A DNA stretch of 64,000 nt. Origin: Amblyornis subalaris. Taxonomy: Eukaryota > Chordata > Aves > Passeriformes > Ptilonorhynchidae. Position 1 is the stretch's first letter. The number at the start of each line of letters is the position of its first letter. The notes beneath the pieces were generated by a model. The model saw only the letters and a program-made list of their open reading frames with translations. It was not told the DNA's origin and did not search any database. The position numbers and the translations under genes are program-made. The stretch lies in contig JACAXG010000060.1 of the NCBI GenBank assembly GCA_018881555.1, positions 5,022,001 through 5,086,000 of the forward strand, given 5' to 3'. Of this stretch, positions 27,401 to 38,853 are shown piece by piece.

Positions 27401-30400
27401 GATGCAACCTCCATTCACTCTGCAGATTGCCGAAGAACATTTGAATTTGTTGAGATAAAAAATGTCACTCCTGAACCCAACTCAGACCTTCATTTGCTGT
27501 TCAAAAATAGGTCTTTGATTCCAACTCCTTACTCAGTTTTTAATTTTCAGGCGCCTCTGCACTTCCTGGTCTCAGGCCTGACAGGAAATGAAGTACCAAA
27601 ATACCATGAAAATGGCTGCGCCTGTGGTGAGGCTGGTCTGGCTGAAGAAATGGAAACATGAACAAAGTCCTGAGCAAGCCAGATCTTGAAAAGATCTGTA
27701 GCCTGGTTTCCAGACCAATAGNGTTCAGATAGGTTTTGGACAGCAGCTAAACCTTTGGAGACTTTTCAAAATGAACTAAACCTTGAGGTTTGCCCACTGT
27801 CGAGGAATACACACAGCTGTTCCTCGAGGCATTCAGTAGCCAACAGGGGACTGATGACAGCATCAAAACTGGCCACAATATATATGATCTACTTCTTTTT
27901 ACTTCCTCTGTCCTGCTCTTACCCTCCCCACTCACATTCATTTCTACTCTTCAATTCTAGTTTTAAAAAACTTATGGGCGCGCAGTCAACCTGCCATCTC
28001 CATNTGTGTCTTCCACATTATAAGGTGCAGTTGCATGTTGGCTGCATGCACAAAAATTACTTCTGACCCCTGATCAAAAGTTTGCTGATGCTTTCAATAN
28101 CAACTCCCACAGGTTTTGGTGTTGTTTCTTTAGTAAGAAGTGTCTTGAGATTTTATTGCAAGCAAGCATTGTCGAAAGTGGTTTATTTTCAGAGCTGATG
28201 TACCCTTGGTTGTACCAACGCCCATTTGCAGTAACAATGCTGTTAGGATCTGGAGCCACTTACAGTTTTATTTATGAACTTGGTTTTTCAGTCACAATTA
28301 GAGTAACTTTTCCAAATGTTTTGGTTTCCAGACACCATCCAAATGGGTCCTTAACTTGGAAAGCTTTGATTGTGTTTAGCTTCCCTTTACTGAACCACCT
28401 TAGTGGTCCATCTTATATTGGTCAGTGTTGTAGAGGATATCCAGCACACTAAATGCTATTGAATACTCACAAAGCATGTGCCAAGGGAGAAAAAGAAAAC
28501 AATTGTTCCCTGAAATATTCAGCTTCTGATGAAAGGAACTATTAGCAGGCAGAGGTGTTCATTTCAAGAAGTGATTTCAAGCAAACTTTCTTCCTTTGTA
28601 AGATCCATTGATTGTATTGAGAAAAACACATGGTTCAGCAAGGNTTTGAAAGAATACTTTGTGGTATGTTGTAAGTCATCAAGATTTTAAAATAAGAAAC
28701 ACTTGTGTCTTATTGTTTCTAGAAGCACATCCACACACACAACACCGCAACCGAGATAAAAGCTAAGTTGATGGTTTCATAAATACAGCATAAACAATGA
28801 CAAAGTGTGTTGGTAAGTGCAGTGATCACAAACTTACTTATTCAAGGAACAAAATGAGCTTTCTTCAAAGCACTGTGTTTCAAAACAAAAGTACCTATAT
28901 CTTCAAGATATGCCTATCTCCCTAATACAAGAAGTCAACAAGGCTCAGATCTCCTCAGTTTCATTCATTCAGAAAGAATAGATGCATCTCACAGAGAAGA
29001 ATAAAAATACAGCACTGCAAAAATGTTCCAACAATGTGTTGCAAGAATTGCAGAATATCACCTGGTTTTCCATAAACAAGGTAAAAGGACAAGGCTGCTT
29101 CAGATATTTTCTGGAATGTAAGAATGTTTTACATTAGTATTTGACACAAGGGGATTAAAAAACAGGAGCAGCCAAACTGGCTACAGCCCCTCCAGATCTC
29201 ATGGTTTCTTATGAGACAGCTCTCAGCCTACCTTTCCATAATGAAAACCATTGTTCTGTTGCCAATGTTTGTTCATTTGAAATAACAATAAATATAATAC
29301 TAAATAACGTTCTCCTCCTGCATGCATCCCTGTGACTCAGTTAGCAATTCATAACTAGAATATTACATTTCCCCTCACTTTGTCTATTATTCCAGTATGG
29401 TCCTATTCAGGAGACAGGAGTCCAGGAGCAACTTTAGCAAAGAGTAATTTTTGATGACANGAAGACAAAATTGGCACAAACTCAAAGTAGCTTTGAGCTA
29501 TCTCTAACCCTGCAAACCCACAGAAACTCTTAGACCTTGGTGTACATCACAGCTCCCCAATAAAGATTCCGGTGTGCATCAGCACACCTCCCATGTTCCT
29601 TCTCTATCCTGGCACATAGTCAGGCAGTCAAGTAAGTTCTGTCTGGGTTCACAGTTTGGGCAGAGAGGGACAGGTTACAACACTCACACTCACTTTAAAT
29701 ATAGCCATAAGGTCCAAAGGACCAGATTTTAAACAGTCTGGTGCATTTCAACTACCTGCTGACTACTCTGAAGCACCCACCTGCCAGAAATCATCCTGAT
29801 GGATATTATCAATGTTGTAGGAAGCCATATGCTCATCACTCCTTGCAAACCTGGAGTCACATAAGACTGTCAGACAATCGGAAATCTCTTGGAAGTATTA
29901 TTTGTGTGAAAAATCTGTAATTTATTGCTGTAGGACTATTGCAAAGCTTCCAACATCTGAAAATCACATATTCACCTGAACTATAGTCATGGGTGGTTGT
30001 TGTGGGTATTTCTGCCCAAGCGAAATGCAAAAAAATTATTCCTAATTAAATGGGGATACAACTCTGGAAACTATTGAAAGCCTTCTCTGAAAGTAATACT
30101 TGAAGTGCTTCTGGAGCTAGCGAGGACATAAAGTTAAAACAGCCCAGAGATCTGCTTATACAGATGAAAAACTTTGATGCTGATATCCTCCCTCCGTGCC
30201 AAGCCATCACCCAGTTTGTTGCATAGAGCCCAGAGCTGTTCAACACCCAGGCATGGAAAAAACCTCTGATCCATGTAGCAACGTTTTGGAAAATTTTAGA
30301 GTTGCTTTTGCTAGAGAGAACTTTAACTTTGTTATGTTGCTGCTAAGTGTCATCTTATGTCAGATTTACCACTGCAGTAAAGGAGACTGTGCCCCTGATA

Positions 30401-30968
30401 TTGCCACCACCTGGCAAGATAAGTATACCTGTGACAGTGTGCACTGTCATGGGTGTCATNATCAGGGATGTGCATTTCCCCTCCATAATCATCCCATAGT
30501 TTCCATGAAAATCAGATCCACAGTGAAATATGCCCTGTTCCCGTGGCCTCTGGTTATTTATGAAAATTTCAGCCTTTATCTGTTATTCTTCAGACCACAA
30601 ATAAAAATAAAACCTTCATCTGATGTGTAGAAAAGAATGGCCATTCTCAGTCGTCACACTGAGTGGCACAGCAGGTGAAAAAAAGCCATATATTTTCTTG
30701 GTCTTTCTACACAGCCTGGGTTTGTTGTTCCTTATAATTATGCAGATACTATCCATGAATATTTGAGAAAGGTACATGTGGAAAGGGATTATACAGTCTG
30801 TGAGCTATAAGCAAAATGACTACAGGAGTAAAGACTGATTAAGTGCTGTGGTATTTGTTGCTGTAGTAGCACGGCTTTTTTATTGCTGTTTAAATAGGTA
30901 AGTACAGAAAGAGCAGAAATAAACCTGCCTCACTCAAAGTTTAGTCTTGTGGGAAGATGTAGAAAGTA

Positions 30969-30995
30969 TGTGTGTATCAGTGTGTGTGCGTGTGT
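30969..30995. repeat. Imperfect (TG)n microsatellite
   Basis: This is a TG-alternating run interrupted by ATCAG and GCG. Such short, interrupted dinucleotide tracts are common in vertebrate introns. Confidence 0.7.
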
Positions 30996-31965
30996 TCTTT
31001 CGTTCCTATGGGTGTCTGCCTGTCCATCACTCTTTCAGGGAAGGACTTCCAGCATAGTCTAGTATTCATATGGGTGAGCCATTTCTGAAAGAAGAACACA
31101 GGCAGCNGAAAAGCTAGCAGGGGCTCACTACCTACAGTCCTCTACTAGAAAGGCTAGCTACACCTACCAAAATGTTCAAGTTTATTTCAGTCTGAAAGTT
31201 TGAAGACTTCAAAACCATTACCTTTTTGGTAGCAGAGGCAGAAGGTGGGAATTCTGCCAGGATTGTCTTTTCTGGTCGTGATTCATGAAGATGCATACTA
31301 CTANAAGGTACAGAAATGAGTAATGCAGACTCTGAATTGATGAAAGAAGGAACAGAGAGACTTCAGACATCACTCAGATAACAGTGAAGTCAAATACGTC
31401 TGCATCAGTCCATGACATTTGATTTTTAAAGAGTTTGCTAAAGTGCCCTTGGCCAGATTTTTCTTCGCTTTTGTGAGGCAGGCAACACCTCGCTGAATGA
31501 AAATTATATTCTAAAGTGATTTACATACATATTTTAAAAGGCTTTGACATCATTTGGGTTATGTATCATTTAACCCATATCGTAACAGCCACAATCACTC
31601 CTATTTTACATTTGGGCACACTAAGATTTGGTAGCATTTCCAGTTTACTTCCACNCTAATATTTAGAACTCTTTTTATGTACAGAAAAAAAGAATATTAC
31701 ATGTACTATCTTGTGAATTATGTATANACCTTTGTGAAAGTGAACTTTAAAGTAAATTGCAACGTTAATCTGTTAGCTAGAATAGTATATATCATCTGAC
31801 AGTCTAAGGGTGCTTCAAACGAGAGTCTTAAAAAGTAAAATATGAGAATCACTTGACTTTATCTGTCCTGCACTTTAAAATGCCACACACAATAAAATTC
31901 ATGGAGCAAACTCATTCCTTTAAGGTTTTCAATTAGCAGCTTCTAATCTACAAATCATTTAAGAG

Positions 31966-31983
31966 AAAAAAAAAAAAAAAAAA
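31966..31983. repeat. Poly-A tract (18 A)
   Basis: An uninterrupted run of 18 A lies about 0.65 kb to the left of the CpG island. No retrotransposed gene body is visible to its left that would make it a retrocopy tail. Confidence 0.85.
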
Positions 31984-32931
31984 GCTAGACAAGAAGGCAA
32001 AACTTTTTCTGAAGAATTTCAGGTATGAACAGCTCAGCCATCCCCCACTGCCATTTCTCCTTGAGCTGTCCCTATAGCACCTTACTCAAAAAGAAAAAAA
32101 AAAGGTAAAAACCCAACTCTCAGTATTTTACAAAAATTTTCTGAGACAAAATAGGGTCTATTTCACTTCGCAACTGCTTGTAACTTTACCATAATAAACT
32201 CTAAGCGCACAGCCTTCACCAAAACACTTAAAAACAGCTTGAAAGAGGTACTCGCTGCCCGTTATGTTTACTCAAGCACTTGTTTAAAAACACATTTAAG
32301 GAAAATGTTTTTATTTCTACAGATTGCATTAATTATAGCTTTGCAAACACTGCAAGCTCTACAAGAAGACTGAACTGAGCTATTAGCTGCAAACCTCAGG
32401 TCTTGGCTAGAAAAGTGGTTATGGCTTATTTAGCAAGCCTAATGAATTGGCTCACCCATCTCTACGCAGAGTTCCATGTATAGCATCATGGAGCTTGGAA
32501 TAGCCAGAGAGGCTTGTTTCACGTCGCTTTATAATTAAAAATAAAGTAAAATCGGTCAGNTCGAGTCGGTCCCAAAGCAGACCTCACCGCAGCGTTATTC
32601 CTCTTCGAGAAAACAGAAGCATTAAGAGGGATATTAACGCTGGACCGAAGCTCTGNGGGGACCCGCAGTAAACTTCCACTTCGCAGCCGCGGGCCGCGCT
32701 CTCCCCGGAGGCGCTCGGCGGGGCGGCGGTGCCGGCTGCTCCCCGGAGGAGCGGCGGCGGAGCTGCCGCCTGGCCGGGGCTCCCGCCTGGCCGGAGCTCC
32801 GTGCGCCGCCCGGAGCGGGGCGCAGCGCTCGGCCCGGCAGCCGCGGGCGCCCCTCGCCGCCCGGGGGGCGCATCGCCCGCTCAGGTGCGCCCCGGGACCG
32901 GCCCGGCGGGCGCCCGGCGCCAGCGGCGGGG

Positions 32932-32944
32932 CGGCCTTACCGTG
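32932..32944 (-). other. SMOC2: SMOC2 exon 1 splice donor
   Basis: Read on the minus strand, the exon ends CTCACG and the intron starts GTAAGGCC. This is a consensus U1-type GTAAG donor. The junction is phase 0, directly after the Thr codon of the SALT motif, which is where I expect the human SMOC2 exon 1/2 boundary from memory. It decides the 3' end of the coding exon. Confidence 0.85.
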
Positions 32945-33015
32945 AGGGCGGAGAGCTTCTGTGCCGGCACGGCGGGGAACAGCTCCGGCAGCAGCAGCAG
33001 CAGCGGCACCCACAT
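32941..33015 (-). CDS. SMOC2: SMOC2 first coding exon (signal peptide and mature N-terminus), partial gene
   Basis: Seen: on the minus strand an ATG at 33,015 opens 25 codons. The peptide starts MWVP, continues with five leucines, and ends PAVPAQKLSALT. It runs in phase 0 into a GTAAG donor at 32,940-32,936. Start choice: the context is AGG-ATG-T with A at -3. An in-frame TGA lies upstream at 33,121-33,123, and no ATG in any frame falls between that stop and this ATG. Known: as I recall it, human SMOC2 begins with a leucine-rich signal peptide followed by PVPAQKFSALT, and the next segment starts FLRVDQ, so the match covers about 12 residues at the expected place. SMOC2 is a secreted matricellular protein of the SPARC/BM-40 family with a Kazal-like domain, two thyroglobulin type-1 domains, a SMOC-specific domain and a C-terminal EF-hand calcium-binding domain, about 446 residues in all. 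It acts in the extracellular matrix and modulates growth-factor and integrin signalling. Only the secretion signal and first mature residues lie here. Signal cleavage is probably near VPA/QK. All later domains lie beyond the left edge. Confidence 0.87.
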
Positions 33016-33123
33016 CCTGAGGCGGCGGCGGCAGCGGGCACGCAGGGCTGCGGGTAGCGGAGGACAGGGACTCTCCTTGGGATGTCGCTGCCCGCCCCCG
33101 ACGCCTGCTTTGGCTCCTTTTCA
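33016..33123 (-). other. SMOC2: SMOC2 5' leader (untranslated), proximal part
   Basis: This GC-rich stretch directly upstream of the SMOC2 ATG holds an in-frame TGA at its far end (33,121-33,123) and no upstream ATG in any frame. It fits a simple 5' untranslated leader. A CGG/CCG-rich run (33,019-33,036) sits immediately before the start. The transcription start itself cannot be placed by eye. It could lie further upstream inside the CpG island. Confidence 0.6.
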
Positions 33124-36100
33124 ATTGCTCCGGCTGGGAGGTCCCAGCTCAGGTCCTCAGTTTTCTTTTTCCCCACCCCAGTCCTTAAAACTTGGGGACG
33201 CCTGTACAGCTGGGACGCGGCAATTTCTCCCTCTCTCTGTGTCCCTCCCTCGTTCCTCGGGAGTCAACCCCGGCTCGGAGATGCTCCTCAGCCTCTCCCC
33301 TCCCGGCGCCCTCCCACTGCCGAGGGAATCTGCCGGACGCCGCCGCCTCCCCCGGGGCGCCGCGCCTGCCTCCGCCTCGGGCGGGCAGCTGTCTAGCCTT
33401 GGGGGTCCCTTTCTCTCCCTTCCAGCCCTGACTCTTCTGTGGCAGGGGAAGCGGGANGAAACGACTGGGACGGGAAGGGGGGACCCCCCACCACCACCGG
33501 NAGCACGCGGCTACGCACGCTGGCGGTGTGCGACCTCACCGAGCCGCTCTGCCCCTTTTCCTCTTATCCTGCCCCCTCCCCAGCCCGGCCTCCGCTTTCT
33601 CCTCCCAGACCCACGGATCCTCGCCGATTAACCCTCCCCGGTGCTCCCGAGGGGACGCCGCTTGCCTCCCCCGCAGGGTTCATTCCCTCCCCACCCCCCA
33701 GCCTCATGCTGAATCAACACGCACAAATACCGGCAGCCCCCGGCGGGCAGGGGAGGTGGTCCCGACCCCCGTCCCGGTGGGCCCCGACCTCCTCCCGGAG
33801 TGCCCCTGCCCTGGCCCCGCCGCGCCGCCCGCCGGGCACCGCATGGGGCGGGAGCCCGGCCCGTGGCATCCAAGTTTCTGGCTGGGGCAAAAGCCAGGTC
33901 CAGCAGCTCCCCGCGGGGCAGCCGAGCGTCGCTGGGGGCTGCCAGGCGCTCCGGCACGGCGGGGAGCGGGCACTGCTGGCCCCGGGCGGGTCGCCGGTGA
34001 GATGCGGGTGCTGCAGGGCTGCCGCTACGCGTGAAGCCGATGCCAGGTGAAACCTTCCCTCTCACAGTTTTGCACTTTTCTCGCTCATCTCTTAGGAGCC
34101 AAATAGAGTTACGTTAATATTTCCTTTCTGTGAAGGATCTCCTCGTCCCGGCTGCTTGAAAGAAACCCTTTCACTGCAATTTTGTCACTGGATTCCCCCG
34201 CTCCTCCCCGGGGACCCGTGGCTCACTGCCAGCCTGCAGAGATCCCCACAGCTAAGTGGTACTGTCAGGGACGCTGAAGCTATCAGGGCTTGCTTTATTC
34301 TCCGTGTGTGCATGTTTATGGAGAGGGCACAAAAGGGCTTTAGGAACGCTGCAAGGTGGCACACTCCCAGCACAGAAGTGACCATTTCTTCAAGCATTCA
34401 GATCTAACATCCTTGTAGGCTTGTCACACACGGCTCAATGAGGGGCTCAGGATGGAGCATGCTCTCTAGAACAGTAGCTGCATGCATGGTGAACCAGAGT
34501 GGAGAGAAGTAGGTATTAATTTCAGATGCATTTGAGACACCAAACTGCTGACTTTTCCAGATCCTACAATGCTCAATGCATGCAGCCAAGAAACTAGTCA
34601 CAACATCACCAGGTCTCAATGAGCACCCACAGTCACAAGTATTTGAAAAGCCCCCTTTTCAAAAAGTTTTGTTTTCTATGATGCAATTATCGACAAAGTA
34701 TTTGCACACGTCTGTGTGCACATGGCCTGTAATATTACCTGGGCTTTTTAAATGGGGAAAAGAAAATAAAGCTATCATATGCTATTGCCCAGTTTGGAGC
34801 ACGTTTGAGGCCCTTCACTGCACCAGACCACTATTGGTCTCAAACTGGCAGCATCTCACACTGAGATAGCAAATTGCCAGTTGCTGAAGTAGGCAGTGCA
34901 GTACATTTTGCCAGCCTGGGCTTCATAGCCCTTTCCTGCTTAGNTCGGTGGAACTTGGCAATGTTGATATCTCTGTCAGAGGCAGAAGGAGAGGTTATTT
35001 TTTGTGACCATGACTCCAGCCTCTTTCAAACCTCAAAGTTATTCACCACATGTACAAAGTCCTGTTTCCCTATCAAACCTCTCATTCTCATTGCCTTGTC
35101 AATGCAGTCAGTCTCACCCCTCCAGAATCATCTTTCCAGTCCTCTTCCATCTCCTCCAGTCCATCCCAGTCTGTTTCCCAGGTCAGGTCCGTGTCCCCTT
35201 CATCACAAGACCATTCCTGCTTTCCCTTCTCGTCTGCCATGCTCTTTGTATCTTGTGAGCCCCGTAGCTGCTTTGCCTTCAGTTCAGTGTCCTCTATGCA
35301 CTGCTGGCATGCAGCTGGGCAAAGGCAATTCATCGCTGACAGTCCCTTTGCTCTTGGTTTGTCTGTCAGGACCTACTTAATGACACAGCAGTTTGGATTT
35401 GACATTGCAGAAAAAAGTACAGGCACCGAATTGATGAGAAATAGATCTAATAAAAACAAACTGCAGGTTTTTGAGGGTTTATAACTTAGTCGAATGTGAG
35501 TGGATTTCCACGAACTTGACAATAGCCAAAAGGCCAAAATTCTGCAAAAAGGCAATTTTAGAGTCCACAAACTGTTAACATTATGGTTTTAAAATAAAGA
35601 CGATTTGCCAAAATATACACTATTATTTTCTCTACTCCCATTTCCCCAGCTTTTTTTTCAGAAAAAACATTTGACAATGNTATTTTTCTTCTTCCCTTTC
35701 TTTGCCCCCATCCCAGAAGATAATTCAGCCTAAAGTAGATATTTTTACTAGAAAATATGAGACCAAGTGCTAAAAATCTAGCAAGGTTTAAGCAACTAAA
35801 AGTAGTGTTATATAATGCAAAAGAGTGATTTTAACAGGCAGAGCTTCCAGCACCATATGACAAGAATCCTACCTGCCTCCAAAAACTTCCAGACTGATTA
35901 GATNAGGGATATAAAAAGGGAAGGGAAAGTTTTTCCTTGCTATAGCCAGGGAAGGATTTTGAGAGAGTCACATCAATATTCCTTANAGATGTTGATCTCC
36001 CATTTAAAAAGGAGACAGCTTTCCAGAGGGACTCCTAGGTCCCTTCACAACAATGCATTGTGAGTGTCCCCTCTGCATAGATGCCACTCAACNAAAATTT

Positions 36101-38383
36101 TATTTTACATTACCTGTTGTAGTTTGTCAGTGATGGGTTTATCCTGAGCTCAGCCCTCAGCCCCCACAGCTAGACACATCCTGAGCCATGTGTTGGGGTC
36201 AGTTATGACCCAGCTGCCACCTTACACCAAGACCATGTCCACACTTGATCTGTGCTGACGTTATGGCTTGTACACAAGTTTCCTGAGGTCCTACACTTTC
36301 ATTCTTATAATGAGACCCACATATCCTTCTCTTCCCCTGTGTCTTTCTNGAGCTGTCGAGGAAAGCCNCTCATATTGCTCAGATGAGAGAACCTCATTGG
36401 AGCATGCTATGTATTTTACCAGCAGTGGATCCAAACTTACAGGAAGTACTCAGCAGAATTTACTAGGGTATGAGTGCTTTCTTTTCATGCTTTTAATTGG
36501 GTCAGAAAAAGCAAAAAGGAATTATCTCTCTGCTATAGAGTTGTGCAGGTTTCTCTAGAATCCTGTGGATGATTGACCATCCTGCATTAAGTTCAACAGG
36601 TTTGTTCCAATAAGGATTTTGGAAATTCTTATTGTGAGAAACGAAGACTTATCTGTCTTTTGACTAGGAAGACTACAGAAAGTAAATTCTCTTCATTTTC
36701 AATATAGTACTGTAATGACAGGGATGCACTGCTAGATCCAAGCTGAGTTACTTGCAGGGGTATGTAAGCATTCAGGAGTCTGCTTCTCATAGGAGGATCT
36801 GGTGTGGTTTGGCAGAAGATAATGCAATTCTTAGAAAGAGATTCTTTTTCACCTATGAATTTCTGGCACCCTCATTCAAAGAATTACCAAGTAGATTCTC
36901 TGCTCATACCCACTTTTCAAGTTTGCTGCTTCTCAAGAAGCAAATGCATTCTGCATGCAGCCTCACTTGAGGTATACCAAACACTTGATTAATTTTTAAA
37001 GTTTGGAGAAGATAATGGAAAACAATATTAAAANTGAAGCAAGCAGTTCTTGTAATACTTAGAGAATACACAGGCACTCACAGACATGCAAACAAGTACA
37101 GAACAGTTATTTCCAAGTTGTGCGACTAGGACCTACCTTTCTCTCCTANATTTCTACATTACTGAGTGTCATGAAGTCCTGGTCAGGGAGAGAGATGATT
37201 GCACCTGTAGTAAATAATAACTAAATAGAAGTCATTTATTTCTTCACTTATAGAGCATTATTTTTGCTTCTTTTAAACAAAGATACTAAATCAGACCCAA
37301 CTGACATCAATTGCAAGTCACCTATGTCTTTAAAATGAACATGAATGAAAAGTTCGCAAATAGAAGTCTGAGAAACTCCAACCCTACTGTGCTTGTGGTA
37401 TCATTGAACTGTATTCATGGGTATTCATACTTGAAAGCGGTGATACCCCACATATACCATACGTTTAGTTTAAAGGAACAATAAAATCCTCTGCTGTCTT
37501 ACTTTGTGTTTGCTGTGAGTAGTATGGAAGATGAACTCCAAGAGATAAGTAGGAGTTCGTAGGACTTCTTAAAAAAAATTTTAAATTNGTCATTCATTTA
37601 ATTCATTTTTTAAGTAGAAAATGGTCTTTGTAAACTTCTTTGCGATTTCACACAGCTGTGAGCAAGCAGTTGATGACTGAGCTGTGTTCTGTGCCACGTG
37701 AAACTTAGAGTGGAATTTTTAAGTATTTATGGGAACCAGGGGCTGAAATCCCATTTTTTGAGAGCTACGCAGGTGAGCCAAACTCTCATTCCAAAACACN
37801 AAGGCCTAGACATTATTTGATCATTAAAATAAAGTAATGAAACTGACCTTTTAGGGAGGGGACAGAATGTAGAAGTCAAGTCAAAAGAGTGGAGGAACAG
37901 ACCAGTGTTGTCCTTGGGAAAACAGACAGCTTTGAAAAACATCAAGATTTCAGTTGGACTTCCTAATTTCAGCGTGTTGCATTTTTCATTATTAGAGCTT
38001 ACTATATGGAGTTTTATCACATCTTAGTGAGCAGCAGTATGAGGAAGAGGATTAAAACCTCTTCAGGGCAACAACAACGGCAAAAAACNTCTCTCTCATC
38101 TTGAGATGGAAGGGGTGCTAGTACCTTTCCCACCTGCCANTGAGACAGTTTTACACTCTCCCCATCACCCAACACCAGCACACTCTTAGACTTCTCAGAA
38201 GGTTGCTTGTTGCAATGCAGAGAGAGGCATTGCTGCTGACTCACTCACCTTGCATTAAATCACCCTCCTGGATCGCCACAGCTCTGTGGCCAGAGGTGCT
38301 CCTTTTTCACTCAAGTGTAGAGCCTGGGATAGTGTGGCTGGTGTGAGAACCAAACCCTGAAAAACCATCTGGCTGCTGAGTTA

Positions 38384-38437
38384 AAAGGAGCACCAGTGTT
38401 GGCAAGAAGGAAAGGAGCACCAACTGAGGCAAGAAGG
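38384..38437. repeat. 27-base tandem duplication with a diverged core
   Basis: Two adjacent 27-base units (38,384-38,410 and 38,411-38,437) share identical ends, AAAGGAGCACC and GGCAAGAAGG. They differ at five of the six central bases. It sits next to an A-rich tract at about 38,438-38,453. Confidence 0.75.
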
Positions 38438-38838
38438 AAAAACAAAAAAAAAACGGCCTTTTGGAAGTGTTGCTGACAAAACTGGTCTGCTGCTTGAATG
38501 TCTGGAAACAACCATGGGATTCTGCATGATTCTTGGAGCCTTGGAAGCAAACCATACTGTGGAGAATGTCAACGGGAGGAGCTCTGTTTTGGGGGAGANA
38601 AATTCATCCCTAATGCTTGCATCTAGATTTGCACCAACCATTAAAATCGTATAAGAAAAGAGCTATTACATGGAGTGAAACACTGGCTGTACAATGNTTT
38701 CCTGAGATCCAGGGGAACAGCTGACTTAAGTGTCATAGGATGCAGCAGAAAATAAGATCACAAATTAACACCAGAAGATCTAAGTCATTAAATACCTTCA
38801 ACATCATTGGGCAAAGGAGTAGTATGTGTTTATCTCAT

Positions 38839-38853
38839 ATTATTATTATTATT
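38839..38853. repeat. Short (ATT)5 microsatellite
   Basis: Five perfect ATT trinucleotide units are followed by GCC. Confidence 0.7.

Larger units (their letters stand above)
1..32940 (-). other. SMOC2: Presumed SMOC2 intron 1 (incomplete at the left edge)
   Basis: Everything to the left of the exon 1 donor is taken as intron 1 because SMOC2 runs leftward and no second exon was seen. I looked on the minus strand for the family's next segment (FLRVDQ-like start, then the Kazal-like CASDGRTF and CEFQRAKC motifs) and did not find it, although a short exon could be missed by eye. The stretch is AT-rich, with scattered short open frames that look random. It contains a CR1 fragment, simple repeats and two small CpG clusters, listed separately. 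Regions 1-3,940, 4,440-14,160, 14,400-24,160 and 24,370-32,640 otherwise show nothing I can name. Confidence 0.6.
32640..34060. promoter_or_regulatory. SMOC2: CpG island over the SMOC2 promoter and exon 1
   Basis: GC content and CpG density rise sharply at about 32.64 kb and fall back to AT-rich background near 34.06 kb. The densest parts are about 32,690-33,060 and 33,280-34,000. Many GGGCGG/CCGCCC-type Sp1/KLF-like motifs are visible, for example around 32,715-32,730 and 32,920-32,935. The SMOC2 start codon lies inside, about 400 bases from the left border, and most of the island is upstream of the gene on the minus strand. This is typical of a vertebrate CpG-island promoter, which often drives transcription in both directions. 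No clear TATA box was identified. Borders are estimated by eye. Confidence 0.88.

Noticed and set aside
28074..28452. Antisense pair of open frames, considered as a transposase remnant
   Set aside because: No catalytic D,D,D/E arrangement, terminal inverted repeats or target-site duplication could be seen.
30196..30630. 144-codon frame with a cysteine- and histidine-rich middle
   Set aside because: Cysteine spacing matches no zinc-binding or secreted-domain pattern I know. There are no splice borders and no signal peptide.
1..32935. Search for SMOC2 exon 2 (Kazal-like CASDGRTF / CEFQRAKC) on the minus strand
   Set aside because: No matching segment was found by eye, so no second exon is called. 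A proper tblastn would be decisive.
32519..34065. Several long overlapping open frames on both strands (up to about 300 codons) in the CpG island
   Set aside because: GC-rich DNA lacks stop codons, so long frames arise on all strands at once. They contain low-complexity Pro/Ala/Gly/Arg repeats, most do not begin at ATG, and the real SMOC2 exon uses a different frame.
34874..35484. Overlapping plus-strand frames of 144 and 168 codons, plus an acidic antisense frame at 35,088-35,333
   Set aside because: They come from a pyrimidine-rich stretch poor in stop codons. The translations are Ser/Pro/Leu-rich on one strand and Glu/Asp-rich on the other, as the base bias predicts.
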